A stretch of 64,000 bases of DNA from Vondammii sp040505895 (GTDB taxonomy: Bacteria > Pseudomonadota > Gammaproteobacteria > Chromatiales > Chromatiaceae): positions 1 through 64,000 of the forward strand of contig JBEVXU010000004.1 of assembly GCA_040505895.1 (NCBI GenBank), written 5' to 3'. Every line of letters begins with the position of its first letter. The stretch's first letter is position 1. The position numbers were made by a program, and so were the translations under genes. Positions 1-9,079 of this stretch are shown here, in pieces. The notes under the pieces were generated by a model. The model was not told the DNA's origin, ran no database searches, and saw nothing but the letters and a program-made list of their open reading frames with translations.

Positions 1-92
1 CCAGGGGTTCGGCCTTATATGCGATTTCTGTTCGTCAGCTCGCAGGTTTGCACTCCGGCTTCTTTCAGACATCGGGTCGCCCCTCTGCCCTG

Positions 93-212
93 GAATAAAC
101 AGGACACCCATCTTTTGATATTGCATCAATGTGTAAATAAATGAAATAAACGGGACACCCATCTTTTGATGAAATAAACGGGACACCCATCTTTTGATAC
201 CCATCTTTTGAT
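93..212. repeat. 28-bp tandem repeats at left end of the transposase element
   Basis: A unit reading GAAATAAACGGGACACCCAT and then CTTTTGAT occurs in tandem at 143-170 and 171-198. A 27-bp variant lies at 93-119, and a 14-bp partial copy at 199-212. The phrase ATTGCATCAATGTGTAA follows the copies at 120, 213 and 456. The pattern looks like repeated slippage at the element's recognition site. Confidence 0.85.
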
Positions 213-426
213 ATTGCATCAATGTGTAATTTTCACGTCCCTATAGCCATTGATGAGAGTGGGCAGCCCCTTCATCAGAGAGAGGTCGGGGATAAAGGGT
301 GTTATTGCGGAAGATTACAGCTAGATTCGAAGTTATAGGCGTGACAAAACCCAGAAGGTTTAGCCGGTCACTGTAAATAGATTGTGGAGCGAAGGCGTCT
401 CATATTGTCATTAACTGTCGGCAGGC
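199..426. repeat. 228-bp direct repeat, copy 1
   Basis: This stretch is repeated at 442-669 with an offset of 243 bp and one mismatch seen (A at 353, G at 596). It contains the stop codon and last eight codons of the transposase reading frame plus the sequence downstream of it. Copy 1 is therefore a detached 3' end of the transposase element. Confidence 0.9.
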
Positions 427-441
427 GGTGATAAACAGGAC

Positions 442-669
442 ACCCATCTTTTGATATTGCATCAATGTGTAATTTTCACGTCCCTATAGCCATTGATGAG
501 AGTGGGCAGCCCCTTCATCAGAGAGAGGTCGGGGATAAAGGGTGTTATTGCGGAAGATTACAGCTAGATTCGAAGTTATAGGCGTGACAAAACCCGGAAG
601 GTTTAGCCGGTCACTGTAAATAGATTGTGGAGCGAAGGCGTCTCATATTGTCATTAACTGTCGGCAGGC
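442..669. repeat. 228-bp direct repeat, copy 2 (overlaps transposase 3' end)
   Basis: This is the second copy of the 228-bp repeat and the one still joined to the transposase gene; it supplies that protein's last eight residues and stop. Near-identity with the copy at 199-426 implies a recent duplication or a second insertion next to the first. Confidence 0.9.
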
Positions 670-1659
670 AGCAATGCCATGTGCCCACCGTTGCCCCATT
701 TCCTCACAAGCGGCATAGATCTGATCCGCCCGTCCGATTAGTGATTTGAACCGGCTTTCGAACGAGGTGGTCATGGTGATCCATGATTTGGGATCAATCT
801 GCAGCCGATCAAGAATGGGAGGCAGGTCAGAGGGGATAGCGCCACGTTTATCTTCCCGTAAAATCCTTCCTGTCCAATCAACTAACTCAAGATAGTCTTC
901 GATGCGGAATGGCAGCCCTTCTGGCATAGGCTCACGTGGATAACCGACAAATGGTTGGAGTTCCTGTGGCTGAGTGGGACTTTTTGGTTCTGTAATCTCA
1001 CTGTTTGTATCACCTGGATTTTTCAGGGCCTGAATACGGTGTTGTATCGATGTGTAGGTTGATGATTCCGGTGTCTCCGCCATTCCCGCCCTAACAGGGT
1101 TGAGATCGACATAGGCCATACAAGCGATAAGTGCTGCTTCATCAAGAAGCGCTTGGCATTTGAATCGGCCTTCCCAGAAACGCCCTGTGCAGCCGTCTTC
1201 TTCATTGGCTTGACGCGCAATGGTTTCATTGAGGCAGCGCATAAACCAACTCACCGAGCAAAGGCGTTCCCTCCAGATTTCTGCAATTTCTTCAACCTTG
1301 GCTTGTTCAGCCTTGCTCATTGCCTCACCACTGAGAAAACGTTGACTCAGCAGGTTACCGTTAAAGAGGCCATGCCACTGCTCTATGACCTTCTGCAGCG
1401 ACCAGCCGGCAGCACGTTCTGCATCGATAAAAAGTATGGCATGGGTATGGTTTGACATGACTGAAAATGCAGAAATTTTGATAGCGAAGTAGTTGGGCAA
1501 CTCCAGCAGTCTCTCTTCAATCCACCCTCGACGGTGTTCATAGGAGCGCCCTGTGAGCTGGTCAGTGCCACAGAGAAAGGCGCGCCTTACACAGCGTGAG
1601 ACACAGTGATAGTAGGGGGTGGTATCCAGCCTGATGAGGCTCTTCCTTGGTTTTGGCAT
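643..1659 (-). CDS. REP-associated tyrosine transposase-like protein (Y1_Tnp)
   Basis: The 338-residue protein belongs to the Y1/IS200-like transposases that cut and rejoin single-stranded DNA through a tyrosine. The N-terminus has the family signature YYHCVSRCVRRAFLCG (residues about 16-31). The metal-binding HUH-type motif is seen as SNHTHAI near residue 70, and a conserved DLNPVRAGM stretch lies near residue 187. The long C-terminal extension past residue 210 is usual for this branch, which is common as multicopy genes in marine gammaproteobacteria. The frame is intact and starts with an ATG. Its last eight codons lie inside a 228-bp repeat that is duplicated downstream. Activity is unproven. 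Confidence 0.85.
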   Translation of the reverse strand: MPKPRKSLIRLDTTPYYHCVSRCVRRAFLCGTDQLTGRSYEHRRGWIEERLLELPNYFAIKISAFSVMSNHTHAILFIDAERAAGWSLQKVIEQWHGLFNGNLLSQRFLSGEAMSKAEQAKVEEIAEIWRERLCSVSWFMRCLNETIARQANEEDGCTGRFWEGRFKCQALLDEAALIACMAYVDLNPVRAGMAETPESSTYTSIQHRIQALKNPGDTNSEITEPKSPTQPQELQPFVGYPREPMPEGLPFRIEDYLELVDWTGRILREDKRGAIPSDLPPILDRLQIDPKSWITMTTSFESRFKSLIGRADQIYAACEEMGQRWAHGIAACRQLMTI

Positions 1660-1724
1660 GCTCTTTCCTTGAGATTGATGTTTTCTACATGTTCTCTCAT
1701 TATGGCATACCCGAACTGTAAGTC

Positions 1725-1809
1725 AATTTGTGGGTGTCCACAACTCACTTCTTACACTGAATTTGTGGGTGTCCACAACTCATCCACAACTCACTTCAAC
1801 TCACTTCTT
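1725..1809. repeat. Right-end repeats of the transposase element
   Basis: The phrase AATTTGTGGGTGTCCACAAC occurs twice (from 1725 and 1760), followed by stuttered copies of CAACTCACTTC up to 1809. The palindromic core GTGGGTGTCCAC matches, in inverted orientation, the GGGACACCC core at the left end of the element. These repeats lie just upstream of the transposase start and may also affect its transcription. Confidence 0.8.
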
Positions 1810-1878
1810 GGGGAATAATAGAGCGGGGTGACTAGGCAAAAAAGATGTGGTTTATTGATCGCTTACGGAGCTTTGGCG

Positions 1879-2196
1879 TTAAATGCCAAAAATGGCGAAA
1901 TCCAGTGCATTAACTAACTGCTCCCTGAGGTGGGAAATTGTGCCAATGGGTTCTTTAAGCAGATGTTTTGAAATAGAGGAAATCTGGGGTGTAAGGACAA
2001 TCAGCTTTTCATCCTGAAAAGAAACCACTGGGGTTAATCGCTTCATGGCTGTATCGCTAAATAACGAAGCTCTTCCGAGGGGTATAACTATTCGCGTCGC
2101 CAACTCCTCTATATATGGGTTCTGAATATCAACAAGGAAAGGGTAATGTTTTCTACTTGCTGTGCTCGGGTTTTGGTAAATATCAAACTGGGCCAT
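1879..2196 (-). CDS. ccdB: CcdB-family gyrase-poison toxin
   Basis: This 105-residue protein is a CcdB-type toxin, which traps DNA gyrase in its cleavage complex. The N-terminus (MAQFDIYQNP, then FLVDIQNPYIEEL and RIVIPLGRAS) follows the F-plasmid CcdB pattern. In F CcdB the last three residues Trp-Gly-Ile are essential for poisoning; here the tail reads Phe-Gly-Ile, a conservative change that could weaken activity. The ATG at 2196 is preferred; it overlaps the stop of ccdA by one base (TGATG). A TTG one codon upstream is less likely. It sits beside a transposase element, so recent acquisition is plausible. Confidence 0.88.
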   Translation of the reverse strand: MAQFDIYQNPSTASRKHYPFLVDIQNPYIEELATRIVIPLGRASLFSDTAMKRLTPVVSFQDEKLIVLTPQISSISKHLLKEPIGTISHLREQLVNALDFAIFGI

Positions 2197-2441
2197 CAAA
2201 ACTCCCTAAATTCATCACCGAAGCAACCATGTTCTTCGATGAAGGCGTTATATAGCCTTATCGCGGCCTTGTTCTCTTTGGCCCATTTTTCAGCTTCTGC
2301 CTTAGCTAATTCCTGCTTCAGTGCATGTTCCAAAGTAGCTGAGAGGTTTATCTTCATGGCCCTTGTTTTAGACAATAAGTCACTGTTTAAACTAAGGTTA
2401 GTAGGTTTTTTTGGTGCGCTTTCGTCATATAAATGGTGCAT
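2196..2441 (-). CDS. ccdA: CcdA-family antitoxin
   Basis: This 81-residue protein is the antitoxin partner of the overlapping ccdB gene. The N-terminal part (KPTNLSLNSDLLSKTRAMKIN, split here as KPTNLSLNSDLL and the following basic stretch) is the ribbon-helix-helix DNA-binding region that represses the operon. The acidic C-terminal part, with KWAKENKAAIRLYNAFIEEH, is the CcdB-wrapping tail. The ccdA-ccdB order with one-base overlap is standard for the module, which would autoregulate from its own promoter between 2442 and about 2560. No other gene is supported between here and gdhB at 2684. Confidence 0.88.
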   Translation of the reverse strand: MHHLYDESAPKKPTNLSLNSDLLSKTRAMKINLSATLEHALKQELAKAEAEKWAKENKAAIRLYNAFIEEHGCFGDEFREF

Positions 2442-2684
2442 GAAATCCCCAAAGTCAAGTGCGCATGATAGTACGCATTGTTATGCACAGTGTAGAGCAT
2501 TTAACAAAGCAGTCAACATCGTTCGCTGTCGCACACTCGGACAGCCTACTCTACGCTGCGGCTGGAGGTTACTTGGAACAACTAGAAAAAAGACATCATA
2601 TGTCTCATGAAAACTGTTTTATTGCTAACTCAGTTAAAATAGAGGTCGTGACGGAAATTATTGCCTAACATATCCATTTGATAA

Positions 2685-5600
2685 TCAGAGATCTGCAACC
2701 AGCAAGTTACCAACCCCGGCCACCACCACCGACAGCATGGCAAAATCGACCGAGCTCCTCGCTTTGAGATCGGAGATCATGCGGTGGTGCCCATCACAGG
2801 CGAAACTGTTCTCAGCCACCCACTGGTCAATCATCCGGTTACTGCTCTTATAGGGCTTAACCGTTTTCAGTACCTGTGCCGTCAACTCTCGCTGGTGGGC
2901 ATTTAAGGTATCGGTGATACGCCTCTTCGCCAGATTGTGCCAATGGGTCTGTACTTCCAGGTGATCGATCTGCTTGTGTAGCCAGTGCAGTTCCAGGTAC
3001 CTGCCCAAATTAAAGTAGAGAGAGGCGACCAGCGGTGTCTCTTTGTCGCACTGGCAACCGATCTCGACAATATCCAGCGCAGCTGTCAGAGGCACGACGG
3101 CGCTGACACGTTGTGCCAACTCACGCGGCACCCCGGCATTGACGAGGTGCTTGATCTGCTTATTGAGATCCAGACGATTTTTTGCCGCCAGTGGCTTAGG
3201 AAGACTCTCCGTCAGCTCCGTTACGCTCTTCTGGAAATAATCGACCAACTCACGCACCACCACATTGTTGCGACGTGAGCGCAGTATCCAGGAAACAGTC
3301 TGCTCCAGCATCTCTGAGACCATGCACATCATCTCAGCCTGAACTGCGGCCGATACCCGGTTATCCAGCTGTTCAATCTGCTTCCACAACACATCTGTGG
3401 TAAAAATCTTACTGGCAGCAAGATAGGCGCGGGTAACTCCTGCAATATTAACCCCAACATCCTCACGCACTCTGTAGCCGAATCCAGGGCCAATATGGTC
3501 AACAATACCGTTGGTGAGATGCGTCGCGATGATCTCCCGTTTCAGACTGTGGCAGAGCATCTCCTGGTGGAAACGTTTACCAAGTTCAGTTGGAAAGTAG
3601 TCGACCAGTTCCGATAGCAGGAAGGGATCATCCGGGATATCCGAGTTGATCAGTGCATCGTAGTAGGTCATCTTACTGTAGGCATGAAGGGTGGAAATCT
3701 CCGGCTTTGTAAGACCGGTGCCGGCCGCCTGCCGCTGGGCAATATCTTTTTTATCGGGCAGGCACTCGAGTTCACGGTTAAGCATGCCTTTCTGTTCGAG
3801 AAAGTCGATAAAGCGGGAGTGCTCATAAAGCCGTTGGGGCGCCTCAGATGCCACCATACTCACAGACTGGGTCTGGGCGTAGTTATCCGCCAATACCAGT
3901 TGTGACACCTCATCGGTCATCGCTTCGAGCAGGCTATCCCGCTGCTTGCGGGTCATATCACCATTGGCGAGGATCTGATTGAGGAGAATCTTGATATTGA
4001 CTTCATGATCAGAGCAGTCGACGCCGGCGGAATTATCGATGGAGTCGGTATAGATCAGCCCCCCCTTGATCGCATATTCGATCCGTCCCAACTGGGTGAA
4101 CCCGAGGTTTCCTCCCTCACCCACCACCTTGCAGCGGAGCTCCCCACCATTGACCCTCAGCGCATCGTTGGCCTTATCACCGGCATCTTCATGGCTCTCG
4201 CTTTCAGCCTTGACGTAGGTACCGATACCACCGTTCCAGAGCAAATCGACCTGGGCCTTGAGCAGCACATGGATCAGCTCGTTAGGTGTCATCCGCTCAT
4301 CCTTGATCCCCAACATCTCCTTAACTTCCTGCGTCAGAGTGATCGACTTGGCGCGCCGCAGATAGAGACCACCACCCTTTGAGATCAGCTGCTTGTCGTA
4401 ATCTTTCCAGGTTGAGCGTGGCAACAGGAAGAGGCGTTCACGCTCCACGAACGAGACCTCGGGATCGGGGGTTGGATCAAGAAATATATGCTGATGATTG
4501 AATGCGGCTACCAGCTTGATATGACGGGAGAGCAACATACCGTTGCCGAATACATCACCCGCCATATCGCCAATACCGATAACCCGAAAATCCGTGGTCT
4601 GAATATCAACACTCAGCTCCCGAAAGTTACGTTTCACCGACTCCCAAGCCCCCTTGGCGGTAATGCCCATCCGTTTGTGGTCGTAGCCCACTGAGCCGCC
4701 AGAGGCAAACGCATCACCCAACCAGAAATCGTATGCCTCGGCAACGCCGTTGGCGATATCCGAGAAGGTGGCCGTACCCTTGTCCGCAGCAATGACCAGA
4801 TAGGGATCGTCAGTGTCATGCCGTACCAGCTGTTGTGGTGGCATCACCTCTCCCGCCACCAGGTTATCAGTAAGATCGAGCATACCCATAAGTAGGGTTT
4901 TGTAGCAGAAGATCACCTCTGCCGTCAGCTCTTCCCTGTTATCCGTATCCGGCATCCGCTTGACAATAAATCCTCCCTTGGAGCCTACCGGAACGATAAC
5001 GGTATTTTTCACCATTTGGGCCTTCATCAGCCCCAATACTTCCGTTCTGTAATCCTCCATGCGATCTGACCAGCGCAGACCGCCCCGGGCAATCCTGCCG
5101 CCCCTCAAATGCACTCCCTCCATGCGGGATGAGAAGACGAAGATCTCAAACATCGGCACCGGTTGAGGCATGCCCACCACTACGCTGGAGTCTATCTTGA
5201 GGGAGATATAGTCTTTTACTTTTCCACCATCGGCACTCTGAAAGAAGTTAGTGCGGAGAGTGGCCTGAATCAGGTTGATAAAGCTACGAATAATCCTGTC
5301 CTGATCAAGGCTCTCTACACCCTCCAACAGCACCACTAGCTTATCCAACAGCTTGTTGAATTTTCTCTCTGTATAACCGCTGTCAGGAGAAAATTTAAGT
5401 TCGAACAGCTGCACCAGATGACAGGTGATCGTACTGTGCTGGGCCAGGGTGTCGATAATGTAGGGCTGGCTAAAGGGGACTTTTATCTGCTTCAGATAAC
5501 GGCTGTAGGCACGCAACAGCACTACCTGTTTCCAGCCGAGCCCGGCATCCGGCACCAGTTGATTGAAGCCGTCATCATCTACTTCACCTTTCCATACTTT

Positions 5601-7511
5601 GAGAAAGGTCTCCTGAAGCCGACGACTCTCCTCATCTGCCAGACTCTCCAGCCCTCGTGGATAACGCATGGAGAAGTCATGAATCCAGACATCTCCAGAT
5701 TGATGGCGCACATGATAGGGTCTTTCACCAAAGACACTGAGCCCCATATTCTCGAGGATCGGTATCACTTCAGAAAGGGGCACCGTTTTTGCCAAAGAGT
5801 AGAGGCGAAAATGAATTTTATCGGTCGATTCTAGAATGGGACGGTAGAAATGGAGGCCCAACTCGCCACTTTCCCGTGCAGTCTCAATTCTGGCGATATC
5901 GTCGGCGGCGGTACGTGGATAGAAATCCTCACGATAGCCTCCGGGAAACGAATGTGCATACTCGCGGAGATAGTGCGATGCCAGGGTCTCGCCATACAAC
6001 TCCATCAGTGCATCGCGCAGACCATCCTGCCAAGTGGTGGTCGCTTCCACCACCCTGCTCTGCAGTTCATCGCTATCGTATTCGATATCGACGCCCGGAG
6101 GAGAGTGAACGATAAAAGAGAGGCGCGCCAATATCGACTCTGAGAAACGGGTGGCAAACTCCACTTCGACACCCTGAAATGCCTCTACCAGCACCCCCTG
6201 AACACACACCTTCAACTCTTTACTGTAACTCTCGCGGGGAAGATAGACTAAGCAGGAGAAAAAGCGCTTGAAGGGATCTTGAGTGACAAATAGGCGAGTC
6301 CGTTGCCGCTCCTGCAAGCCGAGGATATCCATCGCCATCGCCCTCAGCTCATCGGTCGGCACTTGGAACAGCGCATCACGGGGATAGGTATCGAGTAGAT
6401 TTGTCAGCGCTTTTTCAGAGTGCCCCATGGAGGAGAGCCCGGCCCCCTCCACCACTTCCACCATCTTTTTCCGTAACAGCGGGATGTTTCTTGGTGGACT
6501 GCTATAAGCGGTTGAGGCAAACAGACCGACAAAACAGTAGAGCCCCACAATATTTCCATCACTATCAAAACGTTTGACTGCCACCAGATCCATGTAGGCC
6601 GGTCGGTGCACGGTCGATCGTACATTAGCTTTTGTCACAACAACAAGAGAGGGCATGGTTGAAAGTGTCTCACCCAAATCGGGCACCACCGACTCAACAC
6701 TGTGGACACCCCCTCCCGGTTCACGAAAAAATCCAAGTATCGAAGACTCGGAGAGCAGCATCTGCGTACGCTCACCTTCGTTGTCCAACTCATACTCGCA
6801 GTACGCCAGAAAGGTAAAGTGTCCATCACGCAGCCACTCAAGAAATTCGACCGCCTCAACCAGCTCATCACTGGACACTGGAAGTTGATTGGCGGCAACT
6901 ACATCCCGTACCGAGGAGATACGTGACCGCATATCCATCCAGCCCTGGTTGGCACAGCGTACATCGTTGATGATGGAAAGCAGCATCTTCTGCAGCTCAT
7001 CCAACAGATCCTGGGAGAGCTGTTTCTCGACATGGAAACGGATCAGAGATTCAGCACTACCTTGCGTGTCACTAAAGAGATAGAGCGACTGTAACTCCCC
7101 TGCCTTGTTTCGTTGTGTTTTGATCACGGGGTGAATCGTCAGATGAATCGTCAGACCCGCTTGGTTGATTCCCATCGACAGAGAGTCGACCAGAAAAGCC
7201 ATATCATCACAGGCAACTTCAATAATGGTGTGGGAACTTTGCCAGCCGTGCTCCTCAAAGGAGGGGTTGTAGACTCGTACCGCCGGAACACTGCTATTTC
7301 TCTCCTTCAGCAGTTGCCAGTGGGCAATAACGGCACCCAGAAGATCGGAGGCACTTTCACTCTCAAGTTCTACAGCGGGCGTGTAACGGTAATAGACAGC
7401 CAGCAGTGTGTTGATCTGCTGAATATCGCTATCACTGAAATCCGACAGGGGATAATTGGAAAACTCGCTCTCCAGTTGATGCTGTAGCAACATACCTGGT
7501 TTTTTTGTCAT
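2685..7511 (-). CDS. gdhB: NAD-specific glutamate dehydrogenase, large (about 180 kDa) class
   Basis: At 1608 residues this is the very large NAD-dependent glutamate dehydrogenase that deaminates glutamate to 2-oxoglutarate and ammonia in the cytoplasm. The catalytic core lies in the middle of the chain: GGLRWSDRMEDYRTEVLGL is followed by MVKNTVIVPVGSKGGF with the glutamate-binding lysines, and later GIGDMAGDVFGNGML belongs to the NAD fold. The long N-terminal part (ACT-like and regulatory) and the helical C-terminus are both present, and length matches the family. It stands alone with a 188-bp gap upstream. The start ATG at 7511 is followed by a Lys-rich MTKKPG. The frame is intact. Confidence 0.95.
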   Translation of the reverse strand: MTKKPGMLLQHQLESEFSNYPLSDFSDSDIQQINTLLAVYYRYTPAVELESESASDLLGAVIAHWQLLKERNSSVPAVRVYNPSFEEHGWQSSHTIIEVACDDMAFLVDSLSMGINQAGLTIHLTIHPVIKTQRNKAGELQSLYLFSDTQGSAESLIRFHVEKQLSQDLLDELQKMLLSIINDVRCANQGWMDMRSRISSVRDVVAANQLPVSSDELVEAVEFLEWLRDGHFTFLAYCEYELDNEGERTQMLLSESSILGFFREPGGGVHSVESVVPDLGETLSTMPSLVVVTKANVRSTVHRPAYMDLVAVKRFDSDGNIVGLYCFVGLFASTAYSSPPRNIPLLRKKMVEVVEGAGLSSMGHSEKALTNLLDTYPRDALFQVPTDELRAMAMDILGLQERQRTRLFVTQDPFKRFFSCLVYLPRESYSKELKVCVQGVLVEAFQGVEVEFATRFSESILARLSFIVHSPPGVDIEYDSDELQSRVVEATTTWQDGLRDALMELYGETLASHYLREYAHSFPGGYREDFYPRTAADDIARIETARESGELGLHFYRPILESTDKIHFRLYSLAKTVPLSEVIPILENMGLSVFGERPYHVRHQSGDVWIHDFSMRYPRGLESLADEESRRLQETFLKVWKGEVDDDGFNQLVPDAGLGWKQVVLLRAYSRYLKQIKVPFSQPYIIDTLAQHSTITCHLVQLFELKFSPDSGYTERKFNKLLDKLVVLLEGVESLDQDRIIRSFINLIQATLRTNFFQSADGGKVKDYISLKIDSSVVVGMPQPVPMFEIFVFSSRMEGVHLRGGRIARGGLRWSDRMEDYRTEVLGLMKAQMVKNTVIVPVGSKGGFIVKRMPDTDNREELTAEVIFCYKTLLMGMLDLTDNLVAGEVMPPQQLVRHDTDDPYLVIAADKGTATFSDIANGVAEAYDFWLGDAFASGGSVGYDHKRMGITAKGAWESVKRNFRELSVDIQTTDFRVIGIGDMAGDVFGNGMLLSRHIKLVAAFNHQHIFLDPTPDPEVSFVERERLFLLPRSTWKDYDKQLISKGGGLYLRRAKSITLTQEVKEMLGIKDERMTPNELIHVLLKAQVDLLWNGGIGTYVKAESESHEDAGDKANDALRVNGGELRCKVVGEGGNLGFTQLGRIEYAIKGGLIYTDSIDNSAGVDCSDHEVNIKILLNQILANGDMTRKQRDSLLEAMTDEVSQLVLADNYAQTQSVSMVASEAPQRLYEHSRFIDFLEQKGMLNRELECLPDKKDIAQRQAAGTGLTKPEISTLHAYSKMTYYDALINSDIPDDPFLLSELVDYFPTELGKRFHQEMLCHSLKREIIATHLTNGIVDHIGPGFGYRVREDVGVNIAGVTRAYLAASKIFTTDVLWKQIEQLDNRVSAAVQAEMMCMVSEMLEQTVSWILRSRRNNVVVRELVDYFQKSVTELTESLPKPLAAKNRLDLNKQIKHLVNAGVPRELAQRVSAVVPLTAALDIVEIGCQCDKETPLVASLYFNLGRYLELHWLHKQIDHLEVQTHWHNLAKRRITDTLNAHQRELTAQVLKTVKPYKSSNRMIDQWVAENSFACDGHHRMISDLKARSSVDFAMLSVVVAGVGNLLVADL

Positions 7512-7699
7512 AATGTGCCACCGTTATTCAATTTTATTTTGGTGTCTTCATTTTCATCGCGCAAACCACAGAAACAAGCCCACAACTCACCCAGAAATGC
7601 TTCTGCCTATAACTTCATAATAGAACAGACCCGAAGAGAAGGTGAATGATTTCAGGCGTAGGCCGCCATCAGTGAAAAAACAGGTGGGTAATCGGGAAA

Positions 7700-8014
7700 T
7701 CAGGCGTACTCATCGATGCCAAGCAGGGTGCTGACTCGCTCACGCTCCTCACTGTTGCCTAGCGCACGATAGGCCCCGATGGCATGGCGGCTACGGGCGC
7801 TGCTGCCTTCCGCCATCGGGTGTTTCTTTTGCAGCAGTTCCGCACTTATCTGAAGACCTGCCAGCATATCCTTGGTGGCAGTGACCGGTGGTGGCTTTTT
7901 ATTTGGGGCCTGCTCTGGAGTATTGCCTGTCTGTACGACAGGCCGCACCGGCTGCAACGACCGGGATATTGCAGGGTCAATCAGTGGATTGGCAATGGAG
8001 TCTATGGAACTCAT
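7700..8014 (-). CDS. Hypothetical protein, proline-rich N-terminus
   Basis: This is a 104-residue protein with no family recognised. The first half is low-complexity and Pro/Gln-rich (about residues 20-45: PVRPVVQTGNTPEQAPNKKP). The second half is a short helical segment (MLAGLQISAELLQKKHP, then ARSRHAIGAYRALGNSEERERVSTLLGIDEYA, which ends the protein). No signal peptide or membrane segment is seen. The C-terminal motif around 'AYRAL.....R...LLGID' resembles small proteins encoded near flagellar or cell-division genes, but this is only a resemblance. It shares a strand with the HIT gene 34 bp upstream and may be cotranscribed with it. Confidence 0.7.
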   Translation of the reverse strand: MSSIDSIANPLIDPAISRSLQPVRPVVQTGNTPEQAPNKKPPPVTATKDMLAGLQISAELLQKKHPMAEGSSARSRHAIGAYRALGNSEERERVSTLLGIDEYA

Positions 8015-8048
8015 GGCAATCGTTCTTATTCGCTAAGCGCCTTCTCTG

Positions 8049-8393
8049 TTAGCCCGGGGGCCAGCTCATGCGGCGACCACCTACCAGGTGCAGATGGATA
8101 TGAAACACCTCCTGCCCACCCTCTTCATTACAATTGACCAAAGTGCGGTAGCCGGCATCGGCGATACCCTCCAACTTTGCCACCTTGGTTGCCGTTAGAT
8201 AGAGTTTGCCCATCAACTCGGCATCCCCTGCCTGTAGATCGTTAAGTGTGCTTATATGTCGTTTGGGGATAATTAGTATATGCACCGGTGCCTGAGGGTT
8301 GATATCTCTGAACGCGAGCACATCCTCGTCCTCATAGACCACATCGGGTTCAATCTCGTGGGACACCATCTTGCAGAAAAGGCAGTCATCCAT
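8049..8393 (-). CDS. HIT-family nucleotide hydrolase (HinT-like)
   Basis: This 114-residue histidine-triad protein is of the HinT type, which hydrolyses nucleoside phosphoramidates and aminoacyl-AMP. The triad is plain near the C-terminus (HIHLHLVGGRRM, about residues 97-108). The N-terminal CLFCKM pair could bind zinc, as in several members. The fold-defining FRDINPQAPVHILIIPKRHI stretch is also present. It is full length for the family. It stands between recR and a small hypothetical gene, all on one strand, 86 bp downstream of the recR stop. A housekeeping role is likely. Confidence 0.93.
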   Translation of the reverse strand: MDDCLFCKMVSHEIEPDVVYEDEDVLAFRDINPQAPVHILIIPKRHISTLNDLQAGDAELMGKLYLTATKVAKLEGIADAGYRTLVNCNEEGGQEVFHIHLHLVGGRRMSWPPG

Positions 8394-8479
8394 CTGTTTT
8401 ACCTCAAATTATCTCTTTATTATTGTAAAATCACGATTCACACCGGCACCACTGTCAATCATAGTTCAATTTGGGACGC

Positions 8480-9076
8480 CTAAAATGTCCGACGCCCGGT
8501 AAAGGCGTGTGAGAGGGTCCCCCCATCCACATACTCCAGATCACCGCCCAGGGGGACCCCGTGGGCAATTCGGGTAATCGTTATCTGTTGCTGTTTCGCC
8601 ATCTCGCTGATGTAGTGGGCCGTTGCCCCACCCTCTACTGTCGGATTGGTGGCGAGTATCAACTCACGCACCTCGCCTTCGTCGAGTATCAGGGCCAGTT
8701 GATCAAGACCAATCTCTCTCGGTCCAAGACCGTCCAGAGGAGAAAGTCGCCCGCCAAGGACAAAATAGCGGCCGCGATAGTCAGTCGCCTGCTCGATGGC
8801 AGCCACCTCCGCCGGCGTCTCAACCACGCAGAGTTGGCTGTCGCTCCGTTTGGGATTGGCGCAGAGAGCGCAGACCTCCGACTCGGTGTATGTACGACAG
8901 CGGCTGCACTGACCGATCCGCTCCATCGACTCTTCCAGAAGCCGACCTAGATGACGAGCGCCCTCTCGGTCCCGCTCAAGTAGATAGAACGCCATACGCT
9001 GCGCTGACTTCTGCCCTACTCCGGGGAGACAGCAGAGCGCATCTATCAACTGATTGAGGAGAGGTAGCTGGGACAT
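8480..9076 (-). CDS. recR: Recombination mediator protein RecR
   Basis: RecR (198 residues) works with RecF and RecO to load RecA at single-stranded gaps. The N-terminal helix-hairpin-helix (LPGVGQKSAQRMAFYLL, about 18-34), the Cys4 zinc finger (CSRCRTYTESEVCALC, about 57-72), the Toprim domain with VVETPAEVAAIE, and the C-terminal GVPLGGDLEYVDGGTLSHAF motif are all visible. It begins three bases after the ybaB stop, completing the dnaX-ybaB-recR block typical of proteobacteria, and is presumably cotranscribed with ybaB. Confidence 0.97.
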   Translation of the reverse strand: MSQLPLLNQLIDALCCLPGVGQKSAQRMAFYLLERDREGARHLGRLLEESMERIGQCSRCRTYTESEVCALCANPKRSDSQLCVVETPAEVAAIEQATDYRGRYFVLGGRLSPLDGLGPREIGLDQLALILDEGEVRELILATNPTVEGGATAHYISEMAKQQQITITRIAHGVPLGGDLEYVDGGTLSHAFTGRRTF

Positions 9077-9079
9077 TGA

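Larger units (their letters stand above)
93..1810 (-). mobile_element. RAYT/IS200-like element with nested terminal repeats
   Basis: A Y1-type transposase gene is bracketed by clusters of the octamer GGGTGTCC or its complement, in inverted orientation. On the left the motif GGGACACCC (stem GGG, loop ACA, stem CCC) recurs at about 101, 151, 180 and 437. On the right GTGGGTGTCCAC (stem GTGG, loop GTGT) occurs at 1730-1741 and 1765-1776. Small hairpins of this kind are what REP-associated tyrosine transposases recognise. The exact ends are not certain: the repeats are themselves duplicated, so the outer limits are given as the outermost motif copies. No clear target-site duplication was seen. 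Whether the element still moves is unknown. Confidence 0.6.

Noticed and set aside
1..92. Possible intron or second element edge at the window start
   Set aside because: The sequence feels like part of a dispersed element, but it is cut by the window edge and I could not assign it.
143..212. Tandem 28-bp repeats as a CRISPR array
   Set aside because: Units are directly adjacent with no spacers, and the motif belongs to the transposase element ends.
2459..2668. Plus-strand frame between ccdA and gdhB
   Set aside because: It overlaps the likely ccdAB promoter, shows no motif, and its product resembles no family.
5418..6143. Several plus-strand frames of 97-138 codons inside gdhB
   Set aside because: They are shadows of the 1608-codon glutamate dehydrogenase frame, which has full family motifs throughout.
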